A stretch of DNA of 64,000 nucleotides. It comes from CAVTWY01 sp963738575 (GTDB lineage: Bacteria > Pseudomonadota > Gammaproteobacteria > Burkholderiales > Burkholderiaceae_C). Shown here piece after piece: positions 16,201 to 24,562 of the stretch; position 1 is the stretch's first letter; every line of letters starts with the position of its first letter. Made by a program: the position numbers and the translations under genes. Where the stretch lies: contig CAVTWY010000004.1 in assembly GCA_963738575.1 (NCBI GenBank), positions 744,001 to 808,000 of the forward strand, in the 5' to 3' direction. The notes below the pieces were generated by a model. It was not told where the DNA came from. It ran no database searches and was given only the letters and a program-made list of their open reading frames with translations.

Positions 16201-19161
16201 TTACCAGCCACCATGAAGCGTGAAGGCAGCCCAATAGAAGGGGTGTGGGTGATGGCGCATGACATCGCGTTGTGCCATGCGGAGCGCCGATGCGGGGCCT
16301 TGGCCGTTGCACAAGTGGCCATAAAAGTGGCCCATGAACGTGGCAGTGATGGCATCGTCGACGGGCCAAAGACTGGCCAACACACGCGCCGCGCCTGCCA
16401 CCTGAAAGGCGCGCACCAGCCCGACCATTTCGTCGCCGCTGCCGTGCTCCGACAAACCGGTTTCGCAGGCACTTAGAACGACCAGTCCCGGTCGCAGATT
16501 GAGCGTTTCTGCGCTCTCGACCGTCAGCAAACCGTCGTGCAAGTGCAGCGCCGAGAACATGGGGTTGTCGCTGCGAAACTCGGCATGGCATGCCAAGTGG
16601 ATCACGTCGGCTTGCGCGGCATGGGTGCGCAACATGGCCAACGTGGCCTGCTCCCCAACGCATGCTTTGCCGTCAGCAAAGTAGCCGGCCACGCGCTGCG
16701 CTTCAATGGCTGCATGGGGGAGCCTTCGTGACTCACCCAGGGCCAACGCCTGGCGCGGTTGGGCGGGCGAGCGAACCAACCCACGCAGGGCAAGTCTGGC
16801 GCTGGGCGCCAGGGCCAACTCGACGCGTTCGGCGAGGCTGGTTGCACCGTCGTGCAGTGCTGCAAAAGGCAACAGCCCCAGCTTGCCATGTGGAACGATC
16901 AGCACCCGCTTTGCATGCAGAAGGCTGGCCTCCAAGGGCGCCCAGACCATGGCATGCAAGCGCTGCATGTGTTTCAGGGCGCGCTGGGTCAGGCTTGCAA
17001 GGTGGTGGTGCATCGGTGAAGCACCATGGCGCAATGCGTTGATCTGAAAGCGCGCGGCGCGCAGGGCTTCTTGCACGACGTCCCAAGGGGCCATGTGTCG
17101 GTGAACGTGCACCGAGCTGCTTGTCATAACGCACGCAAAAAGCTCGTTGTCCTGAATGCCGTACTCGACGAGGGCGCTGTCGTCACCCAAAAGTCGTTGC
17201 AATGCTTCAACCGACACATCGTCGTTGGTGTCGGCGGCAGTCACGCTGGCGTCGTCGGTCAAGCGCGTGCGCCTGCTCTCCTCCAACAGCTCCGATTCGG
17301 TGCGATGGAGTTCTTGCGTCAGGTTGGCCGACGATTCGCCCTCGTCGTCCATGCGCTGGACGCGTCGGTAAAGCCAGTTCAGTCGTTCGCGCAGGGCCTG
17401 CGTGCTGGCGTGAGCCTGGTGGGCAGGTTGACGTTCCAGGCGTTCACCCAACACCCGGGCGCGAAATCGATCCAAATGCTGCAAAACGTCGGCAGCCAGC
17501 GCGGGCGATGGCGCCTCAGCATGCGCAGCCAGTGCCATGCGCAGCAACGCTTGGTAGGGGCGAAGGTGACCGGTGAGAAATGCGCTGCGCAATTCATCGC
17601 CGGGCAGTGCACGACGCTGCTCCTCGAACAATCCGATGGCGGTTTTGAAGGCAACTTCAGCGCAGGCCAACTCGATGCGCGCCATGGCTGTCAGACCCTG
17701 ACCTGTCAAACACCGCACTTGAATCGATACCAGTTGAAGTTCGCGTGACCGCGCCAGGGTGTCGTCGAAGCAGATCGCGGCCTCCGCGACCAACCCCTCA
17801 TTCAACAGGGCGTTGGCGCAAACAACGTTGGCGCGCAAATGCCCTTCTGCCAAGCCGGCTGAATCGAAACCTCGCGCCGCTTGCCGGGCCAAGACCTGGG
17901 CTGAGGCTGCTTGCCCCCCGGCCAGCGCCAACTCGGCACGCGCCAAAGTGACAGCCGACTCCCCGACATGACAACCTTGCGCAGCAAACAGCACGGCGGC
18001 GCGCTCGAAAGACGCCACGGCCAACGACGGTTGCGCCAACAACGCATGGGCCCTGCCTTGTTGTGCAAGTGTCCAGGCCTGCTCGGCGGGCATGTCAAGC
18101 AACTCAAACCGCTTCAGGACTTGTTCGTAAAGTGCCAAGGCCTCGGGCAGCAGTCGCAGTTCAAGGTAGGCGTCAGCGAGCTGCTTCTCGGCCACCGCAA
18201 GCGGCTGCGGCAAGTTAAGCAGTGCGTTCAACTGGCGCGATGCTTCAAAACCTCGGAGGGCTTCACGGTATTGGCCGCGGGCGAGGTGCAGCAACGCGAC
18301 CGAGCCATCGACAATCGCCTCCAACACCGGAAACCCGTGCGTTCGAGCCCGCATGTGGGCCCGGGCGTAGATGCGCAGCGCCTCGTCGAAGTCGCCCAGC
18401 GACGCCAGGGCATCGGCCATGTTGTGGTCGGCGGACACCGAAAGCTGGCGGTCGCCGACACGGGCAAAGTACACCGACGCGTCTTTGGAGTACCTTGCTG
18501 CTTGTTCGTAGGCGCCGCGCAGTACATGCAATGCGCCCAAGTTGAGGCTGACCTTGCCAGCGCCGCGTGCGTCGCCCAGGGCCACGAAACTGCGTTGGGC
18601 AAGCTCGGCGCACTGGATGGCCTCTTCGTATTGGCCGAGCATGGACAGTGCCATGATTTTGGGCACCAGCGTTTGCGCCGCGTTGTGAGCTTGTCCCAAT
18701 TGATCAAAGAGCCTGTGGCCGCGATCAAACGCCTGGGTGGCTTGGCTCATGTTGCCGCGCGTCAGGTCAGCGATGCCTTGCGTCCAGGCTGCCAACGCGG
18801 CGATTTCTTCGGTCTCGGCGGTGGGCGCGTCGGCGCCGCAGGTGCCGCCTAAACATAAAGCGTTCAAGGCATCGGCGGCTTTGACGGCGCGCTGGGGTTC
18901 GCTGCTCCAGGCTGCATAGCAGTGATCCTTGAGGGCCCACGCCAAGGCGAGGGTGCTTTTGCCGATGGCCGAAGGGTTGGGAACCTCACCCGAATCGATC
19001 ATGCGGTGCGCCAAATCGGCAATTGGCGGTCGCGTGTCAAGCACAGCCACTTTGGCAACCAAGGCCGTCGGGGCGGTGCCCGCAGCGACGACCCGTTGAA
19101 AAGGGGCTGCCGGCGCGGAGGTGGCCGAGCGCGTCAGCAATGCCGCGTGGGGATCACTCAC
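16201..19161 (-). CDS. TPR-repeat protein with C-terminal CHAT (caspase-like) protease domain
   Basis: 986 residues. Roughly residues 90-560 are tandem helical TPR-like repeats. A CHAT domain follows, with the catalytic His in HLACHAEF (about H859) and Cys in VLSACETG (about C899) both present, plus the RVLASLWPVDD motif common to the family. No signal peptide, so it is probably cytoplasmic. CHAT proteases are caspase/separase relatives and often act as effectors gated by a sensor. Here the TPR array may be the sensor or the substrate-docking part. It follows a small beta-rich protein by 13 bases and precedes the subtilase. Confidence 0.85.
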   Translation of the reverse strand: MSDPHAALLTRSATSAPAAPFQRVVAAGTAPTALVAKVAVLDTRPPIADLAHRMIDSGEVPNPSAIGKSTLALAWALKDHCYAAWSSEPQRAVKAADALNALCLGGTCGADAPTAETEEIAALAAWTQGIADLTRGNMSQATQAFDRGHRLFDQLGQAHNAAQTLVPKIMALSMLGQYEEAIQCAELAQRSFVALGDARGAGKVSLNLGALHVLRGAYEQAARYSKDASVYFARVGDRQLSVSADHNMADALASLGDFDEALRIYARAHMRARTHGFPVLEAIVDGSVALLHLARGQYREALRGFEASRQLNALLNLPQPLAVAEKQLADAYLELRLLPEALALYEQVLKRFELLDMPAEQAWTLAQQGRAHALLAQPSLAVASFERAAVLFAAQGCHVGESAVTLARAELALAGGQAASAQVLARQAARGFDSAGLAEGHLRANVVCANALLNEGLVAEAAICFDDTLARSRELQLVSIQVRCLTGQGLTAMARIELACAEVAFKTAIGLFEEQRRALPGDELRSAFLTGHLRPYQALLRMALAAHAEAPSPALAADVLQHLDRFRARVLGERLERQPAHQAHASTQALRERLNWLYRRVQRMDDEGESSANLTQELHRTESELLEESRRTRLTDDASVTAADTNDDVSVEALQRLLGDDSALVEYGIQDNELFACVMTSSSVHVHRHMAPWDVVQEALRAARFQINALRHGASPMHHHLASLTQRALKHMQRLHAMVWAPLEASLLHAKRVLIVPHGKLGLLPFAALHDGATSLAERVELALAPSARLALRGLVRSPAQPRQALALGESRRLPHAAIEAQRVAGYFADGKACVGEQATLAMLRTHAAQADVIHLACHAEFRSDNPMFSALHLHDGLLTVESAETLNLRPGLVVLSACETGLSEHGSGDEMVGLVRAFQVAGAARVLASLWPVDDAITATFMGHFYGHLCNGQGPASALRMAQRDVMRHHPHPFYWAAFTLHGGW

Positions 19162-19174
19162 GGTCGGCCCGGGC

Positions 19175-19720
19175 TCATGTTGCTTGCTCGCCCACGTCGA
19201 TGGGTGGCAAGACGATTTTGTCGTGGCCCATGCGCAAGGTCATGCGGTAGGTGCCGCGGTGCACGCCTTCGAGCCGAAACTCACCCATGGCATCCAGGGC
19301 AACGGCCTGTACGCGCGGGTTCATTGACGCATCGGTTGGTGCGTCGGTTTGTGTGTCGATTTCGATTGTGCCAGCCTCGTCGGGGCCGAGGACTTGCCCC
19401 GCCAGCGCAAATCGGTCAGCCATCGGGCTGATGCGCAGGTCGATGTCTCGTCCCATGGCACTGAAAAGCAAGTGTCGGGTGGGTGATGCCACGGCTCGCA
19501 TGCCCAAGGCCGCACGCCGAGGCGCCCAACTGTCAAAGCTGAGCACGGCAGCGATCAGCCGCACCCCAGCCCGAAGGACGCCGTGGGACGATGCAGGTTG
19601 TGGTTTTGGCCAAAGGCCAATGGCTGCCTGCACCCAGGCTTGCGGTGCATCCGGCAGTGCAACCGCGCGTTGCACCAGGTGCACGAACTGGTCGTCGCTT
19701 AGGCTTTCAACGGGTTTCAT
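19175..19720 (-). CDS. small conserved-type protein between sigma factor and CHAT genes (possible sigma regulator)
   Basis: 181 residues from the ATG at 19720; a TTG at 19753 would add 11. The N-terminal part (DDQFVHLVQRAV ... AAIGLW) is helical and acidic/basic. The C-terminal part has beta-rich stretches (RHLLFSAMGRDIDLRI, LAGQVLGPDEAG, LEGVHRGTYRMTL) resembling carboxypeptidase-regulatory or transthyretin-like sandwiches. No transmembrane helix is visible, unlike a classical membrane anti-sigma factor. Its position right after the sigma gene suggests that it binds the sigma factor or the CHAT protein; this is inference. Confidence 0.6.
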   Translation of the reverse strand: MKPVESLSDDQFVHLVQRAVALPDAPQAWVQAAIGLWPKPQPASSHGVLRAGVRLIAAVLSFDSWAPRRAALGMRAVASPTRHLLFSAMGRDIDLRISPMADRFALAGQVLGPDEAGTIEIDTQTDAPTDASMNPRVQAVALDAMGEFRLEGVHRGTYRMTLRMGHDKIVLPPIDVGEQAT

Positions 19721-19808
19721 GGCTACAGCTTTGGGAAGGTGGTTGAAGCGCAACAGAGCCAGCGTGCCGCCAAGAAATACAAACAGTCCTTTGGCTTTGT
19801 GAACTCAT

Positions 19809-20498
19809 TCACGAGACCATTCGGCGTAACTTGTCGAGGCATCGAGATCGTGTCGGGCCGATGCTGCCCACCGACGTGCCCATGCGTTGAGCCACAACCT
19901 CGTAGGAAAGCTTGTCGTCTTCGTCGCGAAACAACAGCAACAGCAAGTCGCGGCAACGCGTGTCCAGCACTTCAAGCGCCGTGCGCACGCTGTCCAATTG
20001 CTGCAGCGCGTCAAGTGCGTCTTCGGCGATGGGGGATTCGTCGGCCAGATCCCATTCACCGGAATCAACCTCATTGGCCTCGTCCCACCGGGTCATGGAA
20101 ACGTTTCGGCGGCTGCGCTTTTGCTGCAACAAAGCTTCGCGCTTGGCCGTGGTGACGATCCAAGCTTGCAGGCGGCTGGGGTCTGCGATGCTGGGCAAAT
20201 GCGCCAAAAGGCGTGTGAAGACCGTTTGAAAGACGTCGGCTGCCCCATGCTCATCAAGGCCAATGCGGCGAACAATGGCGTAGACCAGCCGCTGGTAGCG
20301 CTGCACCAGCAAGCCCCACGCGGCACCGTCAGCAGCTAGGCAGCGCTCTACCAACAAGACGTCGTCTTGAAGGGCTTGAGGCTGTTTGGGGGCAACCGCC
20401 TTGACCAACCTCTCGGGTTGCGGGACTGGGCGAGACGCGCCAACAGCTTTCAGGGCGTTCGTTCGAACCGAGCCGTTTTGAAGTGAGGGCGATTGCAT
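19809..20498 (-). CDS. ECF-type RNA polymerase sigma factor
   Basis: 229 residues from the ATG at 20498; a GTG at 20525 is an alternative start, and neither has a strong ribosome binding site. Region 2 (LLVQRYQRLVYAIVRRIGL ... DVFQTVFTRLL) and region 4 (LEVLDTRCRDLLLLLF ... VAQRMGTSVGSI) are recognisable, separated by an acidic linker (DEANEVDSGEWDLADES). First gene of the operon with the small beta-rich protein, TPR-CHAT and subtilase genes, so it probably drives that operon and perhaps distant targets. No zinc-finger anti-sigma gene is adjacent. Confidence 0.85.
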   Translation of the reverse strand: MQSPSLQNGSVRTNALKAVGASRPVPQPERLVKAVAPKQPQALQDDVLLVERCLAADGAAWGLLVQRYQRLVYAIVRRIGLDEHGAADVFQTVFTRLLAHLPSIADPSRLQAWIVTTAKREALLQQKRSRRNVSMTRWDEANEVDSGEWDLADESPIAEDALDALQQLDSVRTALEVLDTRCRDLLLLLFRDEDDKLSYEVVAQRMGTSVGSIGPTRSRCLDKLRRMVS

Positions 20499-20822
20499 GG
20501 CGAGGCCTGTTGTTGAAGGTGGCACCCCTTAAGAAAGCAATCACCGTGCCACAACGTACATTTGTGCCAGTACACGGAAAAAAATGTGTTTTTCCCACTT
20601 TTTTAAGGGGGTGGGTGGCAATTCGGGGTATTTGCCCCACCCGAAACTGGGTGAAATCCCCCACAATTGGCTGGCGACCGCGACTGAATCGCATCCTGAA
20701 CTGCCCATTCAACGGGCGCAGAGCTCGCGGCCTACCAGCGCGAGAGGCTGCGCTGTTGGGTGTCACGAAAATTGCTTAGGTCGCTGTTGTCATCTGAATT
20801 TCTATTCGCCGTCCCTTAGCTT
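20499..20822. promoter_or_regulatory. divergent intergenic region between sigma factor and histidine kinase genes
   Basis: 324 bases with no convincing gene. It must hold the promoters of both divergent operons. Visible structure: A/T runs around 20577-20604, and a G/C-rich imperfect inverted repeat GGGTGG ... CCACCC (20613-20642) that could be an operator or a start-site hairpin. No confident -35/-10 pair was identified. Confidence 0.4.
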
Positions 20823-22184
20823 TTGGCCCGACCCACTGTGAACCCTGTCCGCTTCAACCTCAGTCGTTGGTTTGCCGTGGTGGCCTTGGTCTCGATCACT
20901 TTGCTTGCCGTGGTGTTGGGGCTCTTGCTAAACCGCTTCATCACGCAGCGTTTGCAATGGCAAGAGGCTGTGTTAACCAAAGAGTTTGTGCAAAGCCTGG
21001 TGCAACTGGACAAGCCTTTGCAGTTGTACCTCGCCGATCCGTCGCGTGGCTTGGACCCAAGCACAGAGGCTGCTTTCAGAGACATCGCCGCGATGCCCGA
21101 CATGATTCGAGCCAACGTGTATGGGCCCGGCAGGCGCATCATTTGGTCAAGCGACCGCGCCATGATTGGTCGAAGCTTTGGCCCCAACGTTGAACTTGAT
21201 GCAGCCCTGGCCGGGAACGTGGTCACGAAGACCGCTCACCCTAAATCGGCCAAACCAGACAAGGACGAGCACCAAGACCTGAAGATCCCCACGCCAACGT
21301 TTGTCGAAATCTACGTTCCGGTGCTTGATGCCAATGGCGGGCGCGTGTTGGCCATCATTGAGTTTTACAAGCACCCACGCGCACTGCTGGCGGCGCTGGA
21401 CCAGCTGAAGCTCTACATCGTCTTGGGTGCAACGGCCAGCGGCTTGCTGCTGTTTTTGGCGCTCTTTGGTTTGGTTCGGCGTGCCGACCTCATGATTCGC
21501 CGACAGCAGCGTCAACTGGTCGAAAACGAGACCTTGGCAGTCATCGGCGAAATGAGCGCTGCCGTGGCGCATGGCATCCGCAACCCACTGGCGGCGATCC
21601 GCAGCTCGGCTGAGTTGATTCAGGACGGTAACTTGGCGCAGGCCCATGATGCCGCCGCAGACATCGTAGGGCAGTCGGACAGACTCGAAGCCTGGGTGCG
21701 CGAACTGCTTGCGTACACGCGCCCCATCGACGAGGGCGGCGCGCCAGTGACGTTGCCGCCCTTGATTGCGCGTTGCCTCGAGGGGTTTGAACGCGAGATG
21801 CAGCGTCGCAACATCCGCAGCCATGTCGAGATCGCCTCCGACCTGCCCGCGGTTCGCGGGGATGCATTGCTGTTCGGCCAAGTTTTGAGCAGCTTGTTCG
21901 CCAACGCCATTGAAGCGCTGGACACCGCAGGCGACATCACGGTGCGCAGCGAATGGACGCGGGGGCAAAAGGAGATGACCTTGTCGGTTCATGACAGCGG
22001 CCCGGGCATGACGCCCACGCAACTCAAGCGCGCGGGCAGGCCGTTTCAAACCACCAAAGCGCGCGGCTTGGGGGTGGGTTTGGCGTTGGCGCGCCGTGTC
22101 ATGGAGCGTTTTGGGGGTCGACTCGAAATCGAAAGCAGCCCCGGCCGTGGAACGATCGTGCGCATGCACATGAACGTCGCCTGA
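20823..22184 (+). CDS. membrane sensor histidine kinase
   Basis: 453 residues from the TTG at 20823; a GTG at 20838 would shorten it by five and is equally possible. Two membrane helices (about 18-38 and 198-220) flank a periplasmic sensor region. A HisKA domain follows with the phospho-acceptor in AVAHGIRNPLAAIRSS (H250 in this numbering). The HATPase domain has NAIEAL (N box), DSGPGM (G1) and GLGVGLALARRV (G2). The response regulator gene starts 18 bases downstream, so this is a classical two-component pair of the NtrB/ZraS/PilS type. The signal is unknown. Confidence 0.88.
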   Translation: MARPTVNPVRFNLSRWFAVVALVSITLLAVVLGLLLNRFITQRLQWQEAVLTKEFVQSLVQLDKPLQLYLADPSRGLDPSTEAAFRDIAAMPDMIRANVYGPGRRIIWSSDRAMIGRSFGPNVELDAALAGNVVTKTAHPKSAKPDKDEHQDLKIPTPTFVEIYVPVLDANGGRVLAIIEFYKHPRALLAALDQLKLYIVLGATASGLLLFLALFGLVRRADLMIRRQQRQLVENETLAVIGEMSAAVAHGIRNPLAAIRSSAELIQDGNLAQAHDAAADIVGQSDRLEAWVRELLAYTRPIDEGGAPVTLPPLIARCLEGFEREMQRRNIRSHVEIASDLPAVRGDALLFGQVLSSLFANAIEALDTAGDITVRSEWTRGQKEMTLSVHDSGPGMTPTQLKRAGRPFQTTKARGLGVGLALARRVMERFGGRLEIESSPGRGTIVRMHMNVA

Positions 22185-22202
22185 ATCAGCAGAGAACCCC
22201 CC

Positions 22203-23636
22203 ATGTCACACGCCATTGTGGTCATCGAAGACGAAGAAGTCTTGGCCAAGAACATTGTTATTTATCTGGAACGCCATGGCTACGAGGCGCATTCGGCACC
22301 CAACGCTGAAGAAGGGTTGGCATTGATTGAAAGCGTGCGCCCCGACGCGGTGGTGTTGGATTTCAACTTGCCCGGTGTCAATGGCTTGGAGGCCTTGGCG
22401 CGAATCCGGGCCTTTGACGTCGGCATTCAAGTGTTGATGATGACAGGGCATGGCAACGTGGAGATGGCCGTCGACGCGATGAAGGCTGGCGCCTTTGACT
22501 TTCTGACCAAACCGGTGGCGTTGGGCAAGTTGCGCCTGGTGTTGGACAAGGCGATGGGCCAGACAAGGCGCGACAGTGCGCTCGATTACTACCAAAAGCG
22601 CGATGCCCAAAATGCAGCCATTGAAGGTTTGTTGGGCGAATCGCCGCCCATGTTGGCGTTGAAGCAAACTCTGGCGCAGTTGATGCAAGCCGAGGCGCAA
22701 ATGCGCGACAGTGCAGGGCCCGCCGTGCTGGTGTTGGGTGAAACAGGGACGGGCAAAGAATTGGTGGCGCGTGCGCTTCACTTCAATGGTCCGCGGCGCG
22801 ACAAACCTTTTGTGGAGTTGAACTGCGCCGCCCTGCCTGCGCAGTTGCTTGAATCCGAGCTGTTTGGCCACGAACGGGGTGCCTTCACCGATGCGCGTGA
22901 GCGCAAGCTGGGTTTGGTCGAAACCGCCGAAAGTGGCACGCTCTTTCTTGACGAAATCGGCGACATGGACATTGCCTTGCAGGCCAAACTGCTCAAACTG
23001 CTGGAGGAAAAAACCGTGCGCCGCATCGGCAGCTTGCGAGAGCAGCGTGTTGACGTGCGCATCGTGGCGGCCACGCACCGCCCACTTGAGGCGCTGGTGC
23101 GTGAAGGCCGTTTTCGCGCCGACCTCTACTTTCGGCTTGGTGTGGTGCAGGTTCGCCTTCCGCCCCTGCGTGAAAGGGGTGGCGACATTGTCTTGTTGGC
23201 GCGGCATTTTTTGCAGCTCCACGCTGCTCGCTATGGCAAGCCCGTTGCGGCCCTTTCGGCCGTCGCCGAGGCGATGCTGGCCAGTTACAGTTGGCCGGGC
23301 AATGTGCGGGAGATGCGCAACGTGATCGAGCAGGCCGTGCTGTTGAACAACCAAAGCACGATCGGGGTCGACCAACTGGCGCTGTCGCACCTGGGGTCCA
23401 TCCAGCATGCAGATCGGCCGTTCACCCTTTCACGGCAAGACCCCGACCAAGCCGTCGCCGACCTGACGCTGCCCGAGATGGAGCGCAAGGCGCTGGTGAC
23501 GGCGTTGAAGGTTAACGATGGCAACGTCACGCGCGCTGCACGAGACCTGGGAATCTCGCGTGACGCCATGCGCTACCGCATCGAAAAGCACGGGCTTGAC
23601 GGTCTGTCTCGAACTGCCCTGCGAGACACCAACTAG
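22203..23636 (+). CDS. sigma-54-dependent response regulator (NtrC family)
   Basis: 477 residues. Receiver domain with acidic pocket VIEDEE and phospho-acceptor D53 (VVLDFNLPG). AAA+ domain with Walker A GETGTGKE (about 180), sigma-54 contact loop GAFTDA (226-231; the commonest form is GAFTGA), Walker B GTLFLDEIGDM, and arginine-finger region FRADLYFRL. C-terminal Fis-type helix-turn-helix (RAARDLGISRDAMRYRIEKHGL region). It should activate sigma-54 promoters when phosphorylated by the adjacent kinase. Target genes are not evident here. Confidence 0.9.
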   Translation: MSHAIVVIEDEEVLAKNIVIYLERHGYEAHSAPNAEEGLALIESVRPDAVVLDFNLPGVNGLEALARIRAFDVGIQVLMMTGHGNVEMAVDAMKAGAFDFLTKPVALGKLRLVLDKAMGQTRRDSALDYYQKRDAQNAAIEGLLGESPPMLALKQTLAQLMQAEAQMRDSAGPAVLVLGETGTGKELVARALHFNGPRRDKPFVELNCAALPAQLLESELFGHERGAFTDARERKLGLVETAESGTLFLDEIGDMDIALQAKLLKLLEEKTVRRIGSLREQRVDVRIVAATHRPLEALVREGRFRADLYFRLGVVQVRLPPLRERGGDIVLLARHFLQLHAARYGKPVAALSAVAEAMLASYSWPGNVREMRNVIEQAVLLNNQSTIGVDQLALSHLGSIQHADRPFTLSRQDPDQAVADLTLPEMERKALVTALKVNDGNVTRAARDLGISRDAMRYRIEKHGLDGLSRTALRDTN

Positions 23637-23713
23637 GCGTGCCGAAAGAGGTCCATTTTCCGGCTGGCTCCTAAAACGCAGCATCGAAACACGGATGCAA
23701 ATGCCTTTCGTCA

Positions 23714-23965
23714 CATGCACGCGGTTTTGCAGACCATAATACGGTGCATGTTCGTCGATCTACCCTTCCTGAACGCGCTTCGCTGGGAGCATTGGCGCAA
23801 GCCATCAGCCTGACCGACCATGCGCGCTCGCCAGAGCGCACCAGAACACCCTCGGCGCAAGACGCAGAGGCTTGCCCAGCAACCTTCGGATCGGCCCCTC
23901 CGTTGGGCAAGAGGCAAGGATGACCCCCGCGGTCGTCCCAACCAGTCAACAGGAAATGCGCACCC
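23714..23965 (+). promoter_or_regulatory. leader region of the trpG operon
   Basis: The 329-base gap 23637-23965 holds no large gene. It contains a TAATAC -10-like hexamer (23737-23742) without a good -35, a 21-codon frame with two Trp codons (23748-23813), and a stem CTTGCCCA/TGGGCAAG (23871-23878 with 23904-23911). The trpG ribosome binding site AGGAAA is at 23951-23956. The layout resembles a Trp leader, but no U-run follows the stem, so attenuation by an intrinsic terminator is not demonstrated. Confidence 0.35.
23748..23813 (+). CDS. possible Trp-containing leader peptide
   Basis: An ATG-initiated frame of 21 codons ends in TGA. It reads M-F-V-D-L-P-F-L-N-A-L-R-W-E-H-W and then R-K-P-S-A, so two Trp codons are two codons apart near the end. 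It precedes trpG-ltaE-trpD-trpC. No clear ribosome binding site is seen; if TAATAC is the -10 box, the transcript would start almost at the ATG. It may be a chance frame. Confidence 0.25.
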   Translation: MFVDLPFLNALRWEHWRKPSA

Positions 23966-24562
23966 ATGCTGCTGATGATCGACAACTACGACAGCTTCAC
24001 CTACAACCTGGTGCAGTACTTTGGCGAGCTGGGCGCTGCCGTACGCGTGGTGCGCAACGATGCCATCACGGTGGCGCAGATGGTGGCCCTCAAGCCCACG
24101 CACCTGGTGCTGTCCCCCGGGCCGTGTGCACCGGCGCAAGCCGGGGTGTGCATCGAGTCCATCCAACATTTCATGGGCAAGTTGCCCATCCTGGGCGTGT
24201 GCTTGGGGCACCAGGCGATGGGTGAGGCGCTGGGCGGGCGAGTCGTGCGGGCGCGCGAGCCCATGCACGGCAAGGCCAGCGAGATCGACACCGACCGCAA
24301 AGGGGTGTTCGCCGACTTGCCCAAGCGTTTCTCGGTGGTGCGTTACCACTCACTGGTGATCGAGCGCGAAACCTGCCCCAAGTCGCTGGTGGTCACCGCC
24401 ACCACCGACGATGGTGCCATTATGGGGGTGCGGCACCGCGAGCTGGCCCACACCGCGACACCGATGGAGGGCGTGCAGTTTCACCCCGAATCGATCGAAA
24501 GCGAGCACGGCCACGCCATGCTGCGCAACTTCCTCAACTTTGGCAGCAAGGCCGCATCATGA
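23966..24562 (+). CDS. trpG: anthranilate synthase component II (glutamine amidotransferase)
   Basis: 198 residues, a class I glutamine amidotransferase of normal length. Oxyanion/nucleophile motif LGVCLGHQAMGE with C79; catalytic His/Glu in VQFHPESIESEHG. PGPCAP and the start MLLMIDNYDSF are typical of TrpG/PabA. It supplies ammonia from glutamine to chorismate for anthranilate (TrpE partner) and in many bacteria also serves PabB. No trpE is adjacent in this window. The strong context of trpD and trpC supports a tryptophan role. Overlaps ltaE by ATGA. Confidence 0.93.
   Translation: MLLMIDNYDSFTYNLVQYFGELGAAVRVVRNDAITVAQMVALKPTHLVLSPGPCAPAQAGVCIESIQHFMGKLPILGVCLGHQAMGEALGGRVVRAREPMHGKASEIDTDRKGVFADLPKRFSVVRYHSLVIERETCPKSLVVTATTDDGAIMGVRHRELAHTATPMEGVQFHPESIESEHGHAMLRNFLNFGSKAAS

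Noticed and set aside
23711..24349. Long minus-strand open frame over the trpG region
   Set aside because: It is antisense to a clear trpG with all catalytic motifs, has no recognisable domain, and GC-rich codon bias alone opens such frames.
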